Assembly (NCBI RefSeq): GCF_000729995.1
Contig: NZ_JNFG01000010.1
Coordinates: 62,001-126,000 of the forward strand
Direction of reading: 5' to 3'
Length of the DNA stretch: 64,000 bases
From: Caballeronia sordidicola
GTDB taxonomy: Bacteria > Pseudomonadota > Gammaproteobacteria > Burkholderiales > Burkholderiaceae
Within the stretch, counting starts at the first letter, position 1. Each line of letters starts with the position of its first letter. The notes beneath the pieces were generated by a model that was given only the letters and a program-made list of their open reading frames with translations, ran no database searches and had not been told where the DNA came from. Below, in pieces: positions 43,897 through 53,017 of this stretch. The translations under genes and the position numbers were made by a program.

Positions 43897-46092
43897 ATGC
43901 AATCAACGATTGAAAGCTGCGATCTCGAGCCCATTCATGCGCTCGGCTTGATCCAGGGGTATGGAGCGTTGGTGGCATTTGATCGAGCCGGATTCGTAGT
44001 CGCCCGTTCCACCAACGCAACGTCTTTACTCGGACACTTGCCTGGCCTCGGCATGAAGATGACCGACGCACATTTCGATGAAACCGCGAGAGATGCCATC
44101 GCCCGGGTACTGGAGAATCCCGAGCAAGTCGCTGAGAGCGTGCAATGTTTCGGAGCGGACCAGCGGCGTTTCGACCTTGTCATGCATTGGTCCGATGATT
44201 TACTCCTGGCCGAGTGGGAAGCAAAGCCGTTGATTGTCCCGCCAATTACGCATTACGCGAACCTGGTACAGCAAAGTATTCAACAGTTGCAGCGCAGTGC
44301 CGCCTCGTCGTTGGAACAATTGCTGCAAGTCGCGACAGACGCCATACGGACGCTCACCGGGTTTGATCGGGTGATGGCGTATCGATTCCTGCCGGACGGC
44401 AGCGGTAGTGTCAGCGCCGAATCCAGGCGTGCCCAGCTTGCGCCGTACCTTCACCTGCGTTACCCAGCCGGAGATATCCCGGCGCAGGCGCGACGCCTCT
44501 ACGTCCTCAATCCAATACGCCACATTGCAGATGTTGGAGACGTCCCGGTGGCGATCGAACCCGCTATTCCTCAGGCAAGCGGTAAGCCGCTCAACCTTAC
44601 TTATTCGATCTTGCGCAGCGTCTCGCCCATTCACATCGAATATTTGACGAACATGGGTGTCGCGGCCTCGATGAGTGTTTCGATCGTCGTCGATGGCAAA
44701 CTGTGGGGCCTGATTGCATGTCATCACATGAAACCGTTGTCGGTGCCTCATGCAGTTCGCGTGTCCTGTACCGTGCTGGCTCAAGTGCTGTCGATTACCG
44801 TCGAGCGGAACGAACTTTCCCAACGTGCTTTAGCAGAGTGCCGTATTGAAGGTCTGCGTGGTCAGGTGGCTAACGCGCTGGCATCGGCGGACGACGCTAC
44901 GGCCGGATTGCTAGCCGCGAACGACGCCATGCGCGGGTTGATCGGGTGCGATGCGCTGTCGGTACTGGTGGGCCAGCGGGTAGGGTCGTTTCCGGCGAAC
45001 CTCGATCGCGCGGCCGCCATCAAGGTGGCCGACTATTTGAGCGACCACCGTCAGGACTTGCTCGTGACCGACTCCGTTTCGCGAGACGTGCCGGCACTCG
45101 ACGGATTGCTCACGGAAGCCAACCATGCCTCAGGCATTCTCGCGATCCAACTAAGCGGCACGCCCGCGATCACGATCATCTGGTGGCGAGCCGAACTTGT
45201 TGAAACTGTCCATTGGGCGGGACAACCCGAGAAGCTCACGGCGACCGGCACGAATGTCGAGTGCCCAAGGCCACGAAAATCGTTTGAAATCTGGAAAGAG
45301 ACGGTGCGCGGCAGTAGTCGAGCCTGGGACGCGACCGACCGGTTTGCGGCTCGGGAACTTAAAGCGATCTTGCAGGAGGTGGCGCTCAATCATATCCGGG
45401 TGGCCGAGCACGAACGCGCTGCTTTGCTTGCAATTATGGGTCACGACTTGCGCGACCCCCTCCAGGCCATCGATATGGTTGTCACGCTAATGGGGCGCGG
45501 GCTTCTCTCAAATGCTGACGGCGTCAAACGCATCGAATACTCATCGCAGCGCATGCAGTCGTTGATCGCCTACATCCTGGACGTAAGCCGCTTGCGTACC
45601 GGAGTAGGTCTGGCCATGGAAGTTCGCAAGATAGCGCTCGCGCCGCTCCTGTATGCGACTTTCGAACGGGCGCAACAAGCGCACCCTGGGGTCGAGATGA
45701 CCGTGGCAATCGGCGAGCTCGGAGAGTGCCTGGTGGATGGAGACCGTCTGGTACAAGCTATCTCGAACTTGCTGAGCAATGCCCGGCATCATGGAGATAT
45801 GCGTTTTCCGATCCAGGTCAGCGCGAACCGTTGCGGGGATCAACGGCGTATTGAGATTACGAACCGGATCCCGGCTGGCGTTTCGTTCTCACCGGGGCTT
45901 ATGACAAGTCCCTTCATCGTATCGTCGTCGAGGAACCCGCGGAACAAAACGGGGCTTGGCCTCGGGCTATATATCGCAAACGCGATCGCAGTCGGCCTCG
46001 GCGGTGCCCTGGAAGTTGATCGCATCGGGGACGACGCCCGATTCACGATTGTGCTCAACGACGACCCGTTGTTAACGGGCACTGCTCATTAA
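43897..46092 (+). CDS. bacteriophytochrome histidine kinase (PAS-GAF-PHY-HK)
   Basis: A 731-residue red/far-red photosensor. Cys8 in ESCDLEPIH matches the biliverdin-binding cysteine of bacteriophytochromes. The GAF domain has the PASDIP-type motif as PAGDIP (Asp193) and the conserved SPIH (His246) before EYLTNMGVAASM. The PHY tongue motif PRKSF is at 459-463. The kinase H-box is AIMGHDLRDPL (His516), N-box residues fall near 624-628, and TGLGLGL at 685-691 is the G2 box. The G1 box is degenerate. No heme oxygenase or response regulator lies next to it, so biliverdin and the partner must come from elsewhere. ATG 43897 is chosen over an upstream GTG at 43840. Confidence 0.92.
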   Translation: MQSTIESCDLEPIHALGLIQGYGALVAFDRAGFVVARSTNATSLLGHLPGLGMKMTDAHFDETARDAIARVLENPEQVAESVQCFGADQRRFDLVMHWSDDLLLAEWEAKPLIVPPITHYANLVQQSIQQLQRSAASSLEQLLQVATDAIRTLTGFDRVMAYRFLPDGSGSVSAESRRAQLAPYLHLRYPAGDIPAQARRLYVLNPIRHIADVGDVPVAIEPAIPQASGKPLNLTYSILRSVSPIHIEYLTNMGVAASMSVSIVVDGKLWGLIACHHMKPLSVPHAVRVSCTVLAQVLSITVERNELSQRALAECRIEGLRGQVANALASADDATAGLLAANDAMRGLIGCDALSVLVGQRVGSFPANLDRAAAIKVADYLSDHRQDLLVTDSVSRDVPALDGLLTEANHASGILAIQLSGTPAITIIWWRAELVETVHWAGQPEKLTATGTNVECPRPRKSFEIWKETVRGSSRAWDATDRFAARELKAILQEVALNHIRVAEHERAALLAIMGHDLRDPLQAIDMVVTLMGRGLLSNADGVKRIEYSSQRMQSLIAYILDVSRLRTGVGLAMEVRKIALAPLLYATFERAQQAHPGVEMTVAIGELGECLVDGDRLVQAISNLLSNARHHGDMRFPIQVSANRCGDQRRIEITNRIPAGVSFSPGLMTSPFIVSSSRNPRNKTGLGLGLYIANAIAVGLGGALEVDRIGDDARFTIVLNDDPLLTGTAH

Positions 46093-46855
46093 CAATTGCC
46101 CGGCAGGCGAAGCGTTCGTGCAACGCACCTCACGCCATACCGGAAATTGCTCACGCTGGCGTCCGTTTTGGGCCCTTCTGCAGCCGCTGGCACCTCGCAG
46201 CTTGAGCTGCGGGTTCCGGGTCGCGTGTCGCCGATCGCGGCATGCAAAGGTCAGCCGGCAGGCGTCGCTCGCCAACTGCAATACCGGAGGAACGACTGGC
46301 CGGTGTGCATCAAATAGCCGCTGGTCAGGTTCGATAACGCACCTTCCAAGACCAGGCTATCCGCCACTTGCCAACTCCGTGTCCTGCCCCCCCCGGAATC
46401 CTGAACTGCTGCCCAGTAATTCATTTGCTACACTTGATTGCGAAGCAGGCCTGTTTGTCGCTTGATTCGACCCTGATGGCAGCTGAGTTGGGAATCGTCG
46501 TGACCCGTTTCGGCGGCTTCAACGGTCGCGCATTCAACACCAATCCGGTTTATGGAGAAGGGCTTCACGGTCACTGTTCTGCTCGTTTGCGTTGCCGAGA
46601 TGACTCCGGCTCCATTACCAAAACCACGACGTCGCGCCTGCCAATGGCTTCACATCCCGTTAGATAACAAGAAAGTAACGAGACTCTGAGTAAGCAGTTC
46701 ACGAATTCGTTAGCCGGGAATGCACTATGAAGCGGCTGACCCACGCTACGACTCGAGTACGTTGGCGTTTTTCTGTTCATGGGCCTGGCGCCACTATTGC
46801 GGGCCCACGCGTCGGTCCTTCCTCGCAGGGCATGAATGAGTGCGGAGGTGTCGCC
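46093..46855. other. 763-base region without a recognised gene
   Basis: Short open frames exist on both strands, but none has a recognisable domain, a good ribosome site and codon use like its neighbours. A C-run lies near 46387-46394. A small stem CGCAGCT/AGCTGCG with a 2-base loop lies near 46197-46212 and might end the phytochrome transcript, though no T-tract follows. I see no promoter of note. It may hold decayed sequence. Confidence 0.5.
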
Positions 46856-47797
46856 ATGATTGAGTCTTCCGATTTCCGGAGCAAAAAGATTGCGCTTAAT
46901 CACGGAGACGGCCGTATGCCCGCGCTCGGATTTGGCACGTTGATCCCCGATGCGGCTACGACGATCAGTGCCACCCGATACGCGCTGGAAGCCGGCTATC
47001 GACACTTCGATTGTGCCGAGCGATATCAGAATGAGCGCGAGGTGGGCGAGGCTCTGCGGATAGGGCTTGCTGCCGGAGGGATTGCGCGCGAAGACATCTT
47101 CATGACCACAAAATTGTGGAACTCCAATCATCGGCCTGAGCGCGTCGAAGCGGCTTTCGAGGCAAGTCTTGAAAGGCTCGGGCTCGACTATCTTGATCTC
47201 TACCTGATACATACTCCGTTTGCATTTCAATCGGGTGACGAGCATGATCCGCGCGATGAAAGCGGCGATGTCATCTACGATAAAGACGTGACATTGCTAG
47301 ACACGTGGAAGGCGATGGAAGATCTCGTCGACGGTGGAAGATGCAGGGCCATCGGACTTTCTGATGTTGGCTTGAACGAATTGCGGCCTCTCTATGAATC
47401 GGCACGAATCAAGCCGGCGGCGGTGCAGATCGAAGCACATCCGTATCTTCCGGAAACGGAGCTCCTGGAGTTCTGCAAGGAGAAAGAGATCGCGTTTTTG
47501 GCTTTTGCGCCATTGGGTCACGGAATCAGGCCGGGACCGCTCGACGATCCAGTCGTCTTGCAGATTGCAGCGCGAATTGGAATTACGCCGGCACAGGTAC
47601 TGCTTGCATGGGCGATCCAGCGTGGCGGGGCTTTGCTCACCACCCCTAAAACCCCGGCCCGCGCGCGAGAGAATTTCGATGTCTCGGCGCTTCCGGCAGA
47701 CGCATTCGACGAGATCAACCGGATTGAGACGAGGCAGCGGTTCAACCAAGTCGTCAAGACAGGCAGTCCCGGGTTTATCCCGCGGAGCAAGCAATAG
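46856..47797 (+). CDS. aldo/keto reductase
   Basis: A 313-residue NADPH-dependent aldo-keto reductase. The catalytic tetrad is complete: Asp52 and Tyr57 (HFDCAERYQNE), Lys86 (TTKLWNSNH) and His119 (YLIHTPF). The (beta/alpha)8 barrel runs through to PKTPARARENFD, which binds the cofactor phosphate. ATG 46856 has GCGGAGG upstream; longer in-frame readings have no support. It is followed after 30 bases by a SnoaL-like gene and probably shares its transcript. It would reduce an aldehyde or ketone in the cytoplasm. Confidence 0.92.
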   Translation: MIESSDFRSKKIALNHGDGRMPALGFGTLIPDAATTISATRYALEAGYRHFDCAERYQNEREVGEALRIGLAAGGIAREDIFMTTKLWNSNHRPERVEAAFEASLERLGLDYLDLYLIHTPFAFQSGDEHDPRDESGDVIYDKDVTLLDTWKAMEDLVDGGRCRAIGLSDVGLNELRPLYESARIKPAAVQIEAHPYLPETELLEFCKEKEIAFLAFAPLGHGIRPGPLDDPVVLQIAARIGITPAQVLLAWAIQRGGALLTTPKTPARARENFDVSALPADAFDEINRIETRQRFNQVVKTGSPGFIPRSKQ

Positions 47798-47827
47798 ATT
47801 GAAGTGAACGGTATCCGGAGGCACTCC

Positions 47828-48211
47828 ATGCAGGAAGAACAAATACGTGAAGCCCTGAATGCGCACTGGCACGCGTCGGCGGCCGGTGATCTCGACGCGG
47901 AACATGATATTTACGATGACGATGCCATCTGTGACTATCCCCAATCAGGTGAACGAATTATCGGGCGAATCAATTTGCAGGCGCTGCGGGGTCACCATCC
48001 AGGTAAGCCATCAGGTTTCGATGTCAGGCGAATTCAAGGTGAAGGCAGTCTGTGGGTCACGGAATACGCCATCACCTATAACGGGCGAGTCGCTTACACA
48101 GTCAGCATCATGGAGTTCTGCAACGGCAAGGTTATTCACGAGACCCAGTATTTTTCGGATCCCTTCGAAGCACCGGGTTGGCGGAGCCAATGGGTTCAGA
48201 AGATCGCGTGA
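47828..48211 (+). CDS. NTF2-fold/SnoaL-like protein
   Basis: A 127-residue NTF2-like protein. It starts IREALNAHWHASAAGDLDAEHDIYDDDAICDYPQSGERI, the classic cone-shaped fold opening, and ends in HETQYFSDPFEAPGWRSQWV, a common form in this family. CCGGAGG stands before the ATG. It sits right after the aldo-keto reductase gene and may bind the same compound. No catalytic residues can be assigned with confidence. Confidence 0.85.
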   Translation: MQEEQIREALNAHWHASAAGDLDAEHDIYDDDAICDYPQSGERIIGRINLQALRGHHPGKPSGFDVRRIQGEGSLWVTEYAITYNGRVAYTVSIMEFCNGKVIHETQYFSDPFEAPGWRSQWVQKIA

Positions 48212-48241
48212 CGTCACATTGCCGCGAGATCTAATACTTTA

Positions 48242-48740
48242 ATGGCCGCACTGGTCGGGGTGTTGTACGTTGTTGCACAACAGACTTTTGCATGGGGATC
48301 GCTTCGGGTGCCCGGTAAAGTTCCTTGCGACGATGCGTCGGTGATCATCGCCGTGACCGTGATTACCGTTTAACCGACCTGGCGATTGCCGTACTGTGCG
48401 GCATCGTCATAGCTGCATTGAACTTCGCCTGGCTGCATGCGCGCGAAATACGCGCCGAGGTGAAAACAGCAATGAAGGTGCGCGAACAGATGTCTTGCAC
48501 GGCACTTTGTTCTTCGCATCGAGCGCGAATTTCCGGGACCTTTTCCAGCCCCTAACCGATGCAGAAGAAGTCATCGTTGATTGCCAGCATTTGCATGTTG
48601 CCGATCACTCTGCAATCGTTGCTTTTGAAGCGCTAAAGGAGCGCTATCTAAAGGCCGGGAGGCGTTTGCGATTTGTGAACCTGTCGTCGCGCAATCAACC
48701 TATTCTTAAGCGCACCGGTGCTTTGCTTGTCAACGCCTGA
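48242..48740 (+). pseudogene. frameshifted, N-truncated SulP-family anion transporter remnant
   Basis: Three consecutive frames give one SulP C-terminus. Frame one reads MAALVGVLYVVAQQTFAWGS to DDASVIIAVTVITV and then stops at 48374-48376 (TAA region). The second frame continues LTDLAIAVLCGIVIAALNFAWLHARE. The third gives the STAS domain: LHGTLFFASSANFRDLFQPL, VDCQHLHVADHSAIVAFEAL and a stop at 48740. Each step fits loss of one base, near 48373 and between about 48480 and 48497. The first two thirds of the transporter are missing. The gene cannot make a working protein. Confidence 0.8.
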
Positions 48741-48866
48741 CGCCGATTTAGTCGCATAGCTGTGTGGCCGTTGTACTTCGAGACCGGACTTCGCCACGAG
48801 GCTGCGAATGCGCACCTGCTAAACTCGTCCCGGTTCCCGACTTAAGCGACTTTGAATAAACCAATC

Positions 48867-49229
48867 ATGAAGAGTAGCTCCAAAGGCGGCCTTGTCTATT
48901 CCACCGATAGCGGGCGGATGTGTCCCGAATGCCGGCAAGCGCTCGCAGAGTGTATCTGCAAGACGGTTGCCAAGACACTGCCGGTAGGTGATGGCGTAGT
49001 GCGGGTGACTCGCGAGACCAAAGGCCGGGGCGGGAAGAGCGTGACGCTCGTCAAAGGGCTGGCGCTCGATCCGCTTGCCTTGGCACTGCTCGGCAAGCAA
49101 TTGCGCACGGCCTGCGGTTCTGGTGGAACCGTCAAGGACGGCGTGATTGAAGTGCAGGGTGACCATTGCGAGCGGGTCATCGAAGCGCTCAAAAAGTTCG
49201 GTCACAACGCGAAGCGGGCCGGAGGCTAA
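48867..49229 (+). CDS. yciH: SUI1/eIF1-like translation factor (YciH family)
   Basis: A 120-residue SUI1-domain protein. Residues 1-40 hold a CPEC...CIC zinc-type motif (CPECRQALAECIC). The SUI1 core is VRVTRETKGRGGKSVTLVKGLAL, then KQLRTACGSGGTVKDGVIEVQGDH and RVIEALKKFGHNAKRAGG. Bacterial YciH can take part in initiation fidelity in vitro. ATG 48867 is chosen; an upstream TTG at 48852 is unlikely. It stands alone. Confidence 0.93.
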   Translation: MKSSSKGGLVYSTDSGRMCPECRQALAECICKTVAKTLPVGDGVVRVTRETKGRGGKSVTLVKGLALDPLALALLGKQLRTACGSGGTVKDGVIEVQGDHCERVIEALKKFGHNAKRAGG

Positions 49230-49346
49230 TCGCTTCAATGAGCAGCGGTGGAGTGAGTTCAATGGACCGGGTGCGTCGCAGGAACGGTCAATCAACATCG
49301 AACCATAGGCGCCGGCCCGCTCAGACAGACTAACGCACCGGTTCGA

Positions 49347-49465
49347 GTTCACCGAGCCGTCGTGACGCGGCATGAGCAGTTTCCTGACAAATGCGGAAGC
49401 CTCGCTGGCCCAGGCGACGAAGCCATCGGGGCGCACGAGCGCAGCGCTAAACCGAGGCAGGCCGT
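49347..49465 (-). pseudogene. possible C-terminal remnant of an FAD-binding aromatic monooxygenase
   Basis: On the minus strand the reading LPRFSAALVRPDGFVAWASEA matches the well-known end of PheA/TfdB-type flavoprotein monooxygenases (LVRPDGFVAWR). A stop codon lies three codons upstream of this stretch in the same frame, and the downstream reading fades into unrelated residues. I see no other part of the enzyme nearby. It is likely a gene scrap. The rest of the 49466-49843 gap shows nothing. Confidence 0.4.
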
Positions 49466-49843
49466 CGTTTCAATATTCGAAACGATTTAGCGCATTGAAC
49501 CCATGGGGATTTCAGTGCCGGGGGTGCGTGCAGTGACTTCGTGCCTGCAAAGATAATCGGGCCATTGACTGCCACGATATTCCTCGCGTTTCGTCGAAAA
49601 GAATCTACATTAACCAATGTGGCCCGTTCGCTTCGCCTTCTATGCCGCTCACTTTTTGCAGTAGGTTCACGCGCAAAGATAAGGTATTCGAAGCATCGGC
49701 ACGAATTCGCCGTTGAGAACTCACATGTCGTCGTCAACGTTTTGAACACTGCGTTCGGTCGTGGCGCGGATTGTGTTCGCCCATCGTTACGGCAAAGTTT
49801 CAGATGTCCCATGGTCGGCAATCGTCAACTTACGGAGATCAGC

Positions 49844-51268
49844 ATGACGACTTATTCCTGGACAGGTGCGGCAGGAACAGAGGATTTCTCGACGCCGAAC
49901 AACTGGCTGGTCGCGTCGCCGCCACCGCTGCCGGCCTTGCCAGTACCGGGTCCGGGCGACGACGCGATGTTCGACACCGCCAGCGCGACGATCGCGGGCA
50001 CGGGTACTGCCGGGCGGCTCATCTTCGGCGGGTCCGACGTTGTCAGGGGACAATTGACGGCCGTGATGGGTACCCAGGCCGCTGCAGACTTGTCGTTGCA
50101 CCCGGGGGCTGTCCTGACTACGCCATTCATAGGCATCGGGGTTTCCTCGGGCGATGTCGGCAAGCTGACTATCGGCAAGCACAGCAGCCTGGTCGTCAAC
50201 GGATTTCATCTGCCCAACAACTACGCAATCGGAGTTGCCAACGCGACGGGGTCGATCGGAACGTTGCGGGTGCATGGCGCGGGCGCGACCCTCAATGGCG
50301 GCGGCGAACCGATGTCGATTGGCCAGAACGGCAACGGGGTGATGCAGATTGAAGACGGTGGCATGGTAAGCGCCGGAAACGCGGACCCGCTTATCTATCC
50401 CTGGGCCGTCATCATCGGCAATCATGCTGGAGCGAATGGCACTGTCGAGGTGTCGAACGGATCGCTGCTGGCCCAGGGAGAGATCATTGTCGGCCGGTCG
50501 ACGAGCGGCATGCTGAAGATCGGTCCATCCGGGCTCGTCAGCGCACCCGACCTGGCGGCCGGCTGGACGCCGGCCGGACAAGGGTCGATCACGGTCCATG
50601 GCGAGCACGCGCGGCTGGTTCTCATCAACACACTGGAAATCGGGCACATGGGTTTCGGCTCACTTGACGTCACGGATCACGGCGTGGTTTCTGCGGGCGT
50701 CAGCACTATCGTGAACGGTCCAGTGACGCTCGCGGACGGGTTAATTGAAACGACAGGCATGGCGGTCAACGCGAGCGGGACGCTTGTCGGCCATGGCACC
50801 GTGATCGCTGCCGCGGGCTGCATCAACACGGGAAATATCAGTGCGTCCCAGCAACTGACGCTCATTGGCCCGATGCAAAACAACGGCATGATCAAGGCGG
50901 TTGCGGGCAGCGACTTACGCTTCGTCGGCGCGATCAGCGGTTCCGGCACGATCACGTTGACAGCAGGCAGTACTGCGTCGCTCGAAGCGGTAGCAAGCGG
51001 CCAGACTGTCGCGTTCAGCGGTGGTAATTCAAAGCTCGTCCTGCGCAGTCCTCCCGCGTTCAGCGGCAGCATCTCGGGCTTCAATGGGAACGACACAATC
51101 GTGCTGGATGCCCCCGCGACCAATTTTTCATTCGTGCCAGGTCTGCTCACCGTTTTTGACGGAGCGATCCCTGGAGTCATCGTGGCGCAACTCGCAATGA
51201 TCGGCCCATATTCCGTCGTGAACTTCGACCTTGTACCCGGCAACCCTGCTGTGATCAAGTATGTTTAA
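49844..51268 (+). CDS. beta-repeat adhesin/autotransporter-passenger-like protein
   Basis: A 474-residue protein made of beta-helix-like repeats. The opening TYSWTGAAGTEDFSTPNNW is a form seen in outer-membrane and secreted repeat proteins. Repeats rich in Gly, Asn and Val follow (SIGTLRVHGAGATLNGGGEPMSIGQNGNGVMQIEDGG and similar). The end, ISGFNGNDTIVLDAPATNFSF, resembles the closing region of type I secreted repeat proteins. There is no signal peptide and no beta-barrel domain. ACGGAGA precedes ATG 49844. Secretion route and function are unknown. A terminator follows directly. Confidence 0.72.
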   Translation: MTTYSWTGAAGTEDFSTPNNWLVASPPPLPALPVPGPGDDAMFDTASATIAGTGTAGRLIFGGSDVVRGQLTAVMGTQAAADLSLHPGAVLTTPFIGIGVSSGDVGKLTIGKHSSLVVNGFHLPNNYAIGVANATGSIGTLRVHGAGATLNGGGEPMSIGQNGNGVMQIEDGGMVSAGNADPLIYPWAVIIGNHAGANGTVEVSNGSLLAQGEIIVGRSTSGMLKIGPSGLVSAPDLAAGWTPAGQGSITVHGEHARLVLINTLEIGHMGFGSLDVTDHGVVSAGVSTIVNGPVTLADGLIETTGMAVNASGTLVGHGTVIAAAGCINTGNISASQQLTLIGPMQNNGMIKAVAGSDLRFVGAISGSGTITLTAGSTASLEAVASGQTVAFSGGNSKLVLRSPPAFSGSISGFNGNDTIVLDAPATNFSFVPGLLTVFDGAIPGVIVAQLAMIGPYSVVNFDLVPGNPAVIKYV

Positions 51269-51274
51269 GGCCTG

Positions 51275-51299
51275 GCCGTCACTCCGGTGACGGCATTTT
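51275..51299 (+). terminator. rho-independent terminator
   Basis: GCCGTCAC (51275-51282) pairs with GTGACGGC (51287-51294) around a 4-base loop, and ATTTT follows at once. The stem starts 7 bases after the stop of the beta-repeat protein gene. Confidence 0.75.
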
Positions 51300-51923
51300 A
51301 ACGACCTATTCGCCCGCTTGGATCGGGCGCCTTGCTTCCTAAGGTCATCTCGACTACAGCACATCCCGCAGCCCGCTCACATTAGTTGGCTGTCTGCTAG
51401 CGGCGAAAATTATTGGCCGGCTGGGAATAATGAATTACGCGTCTTTCGTTATCTCGAACTTGTCCAGTCTGCCTCCCCGCCTTGCTATAGCAATTTTATA
51501 GCGGGCCAGTTAAGAGCATGACCCCGACCATCGTAACTTCTGACTGCGGTCAAAACGCCCGCGAGCGTTTCCGCTGGTTCGAGCCGTGAATGCCCCCGCG
51601 CAGCAGCGGCTTGTTCCCCGCTAACACCGTTAGCGGGGAACCGGTGCTCATGAGTAGAGGCCGTGAATGCTAGTACTGAGCTGACCTTCCGTCATTCCCG
51701 CCAGGCTCTGAAAATCACCACGCCATCTAAATCGAGTGAAGTGTCTGATCAAAGGCTAGACACCCACGACAACATCGGATATTTTTGCGCGTCCCGAAAG
51801 TCATTTTAAGAACTGACACGGAATCCCGTTCACAGAAAGCCGGTCGTAATTAAAAAGCCGAATGCGAATTGGTCGTTAACAGCGAACTCCAAATAAACAA
51901 AATCAAAGCCAGGGGTAAGGAAA
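51300..51923. other. 624-base intergenic region
   Basis: No gene is recognised. The one striking feature is a long perfect hairpin (51613-51641, listed separately). An 11-base direct repeat GCCGTGAATGC lies on either side of it, near 51587 and 51660. The last 100 bases are AT-richer and probably hold the promoter of the lipoprotein gene, whose ribosome site is AAGGAAA. Confidence 0.5.
51613..51641. repeat. perfect hairpin with 13-base stem
   Basis: GTTCCCCGCTAAC (51613-51625) and its exact complement GTTAGCGGGGAAC (51629-51641) are separated by only ACC. No T-run follows on either strand, so it is not a simple terminator. It could be an RNA stem, a recombination or REP-like element, or a mobile-element end. 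Confidence 0.85.
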
Positions 51924-52967
51924 ATGAAAAACTTCGGTCTGCAAAGGTCTCTCATGACGTTGGGCCTATTGGCCTTCCTGGCCGGATGTGGCGGCAGCGG
52001 GAATAGCAGCTCGTCCGGCAATAATGCGGCGCTAAGTGCGGATCAAAGCGCATCCGAACAATTTCTGCTTGCGCCAAATGCTTCATACGCTCTTAGTTGG
52101 GATTTGCCGGTTTCAGGCGCTCCTGTAAATGGATTCAATTACCTGATTGAGGCGCATGCATCTATGGCAGCGTCGCCATTGACGGCCGGCACGCAGAAGC
52201 TCAACGAAACTTCATACACGTCAATTGCGAATTCTCTCGGTGTGCCGGCAACCGGGACGCCCGTGCGTTATCTGGTGAACGGCGCAATCCTCGTCGGCTC
52301 AAGTTTGTCCAATGTCAGTTACCAGGGAACAGGCGTGCGGTTCGACGACATTGCCAGCGATGGCGTAACCGTTGTGGACAGCGTACTTCGCTCCAACTAT
52401 TCGGTCGTGCCACTGACGGGCGCGGTCACAGCCGCGCCAACGGAGTTCACGCAATTCTTCAGCGTGCTCTATTACAACGCGTCTTTGCTCAATGCATCGA
52501 GCACATGGAGCGCGGGCGCCGCCTATGAGAAATTCACCGGCACGCAAATCGGCGACCTTTACACGGTCGTGGACTTCGCGGGCGCCACGACCGGTAACGC
52601 ACCGACGCCGGTAGCAAGCGGTACGACAATCGCAGCGATGATCGCGGCCGGGGGTATTTTCTCGACCACCGACGCGGTGACCTATACACTCAGCAACGGC
52701 ACCGTGTCGACGATCAATGGCGTTACGACATACTTGGCGTCGAATGTGCGCGCGAACTTGACGACACCCGCCTATCGAACCTTCTACGAGCTAAACGGCA
52801 ACGTCTACGAGGGCAACTTGATCAAGTCCGGTACGGTGGAGGGCGGCAATGCGTATCTGGTAGCAACGCCCGGCACCACGGGCTATACCGTCAACTTCTC
52901 GCAGAACTATCAGATACGCTTGAACGCAGCGGCGGTTGCGAGCCTGCATGCAGCAGTGACGTTCTAG
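51924..52967 (+). CDS. lipoprotein of unknown function
   Basis: A 347-residue protein with a clear lipoprotein signal, LLAFLAGCGGSG, lipidated cysteine at about residue 22. A Ser/Gly/Asn linker follows. The mature domain is rich in Ser, Thr, Ala and Asn and in predicted beta strands, with paired segments such as ARGVRFDD-type loops, FFSVLYYNASLLNAS and RTFYELNGNVYEGNLI. I do not recognise a family; similar proteins are common as hypothetical lipoproteins in Burkholderiales. AAGGAAA precedes the ATG. It stands alone, with a hairpin after the stop. Confidence 0.72.
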   Translation: MKNFGLQRSLMTLGLLAFLAGCGGSGNSSSSGNNAALSADQSASEQFLLAPNASYALSWDLPVSGAPVNGFNYLIEAHASMAASPLTAGTQKLNETSYTSIANSLGVPATGTPVRYLVNGAILVGSSLSNVSYQGTGVRFDDIASDGVTVVDSVLRSNYSVVPLTGAVTAAPTEFTQFFSVLYYNASLLNASSTWSAGAAYEKFTGTQIGDLYTVVDFAGATTGNAPTPVASGTTIAAMIAAGGIFSTTDAVTYTLSNGTVSTINGVTTYLASNVRANLTTPAYRTFYELNGNVYEGNLIKSGTVEGGNAYLVATPGTTGYTVNFSQNYQIRLNAAAVASLHAAVTF

Positions 52968-52982
52968 GGCATCTACGCGTAG

Positions 52983-53017
52983 GTGCTTCCCGGCTGCCAC
53001 GGGCAGTCGGGAAGCAC
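52983..53017 (+). terminator. hairpin after the lipoprotein gene
   Basis: GTGCTTCCCG (52983-52992) pairs with CGGGAAGCAC (53008-53017), and CTGCC pairs with GGCAG inside it around an ACG loop, with one mismatch between the two stems. It begins 15 bases after the stop. There is no T-tract, so it may act as a weak or factor-dependent terminator, or protect the mRNA end. Confidence 0.55.

Noticed and set aside
46571..47245. Minus-strand open frame next to the aldo-keto reductase
   Set aside because: It overlaps the reductase gene with its complete catalytic tetrad, and has no recognisable domain.
48819..49436. Minus-strand open frame opposite yciH
   Set aside because: Only its first 30 codons look like anything (a monooxygenase tail); the rest is the shadow of the SUI1-domain gene.
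52983..53017. Riboswitch or small RNA
   Set aside because: The hairpin lies right after a stop codon and is better explained as a terminator or mRNA-end stem.
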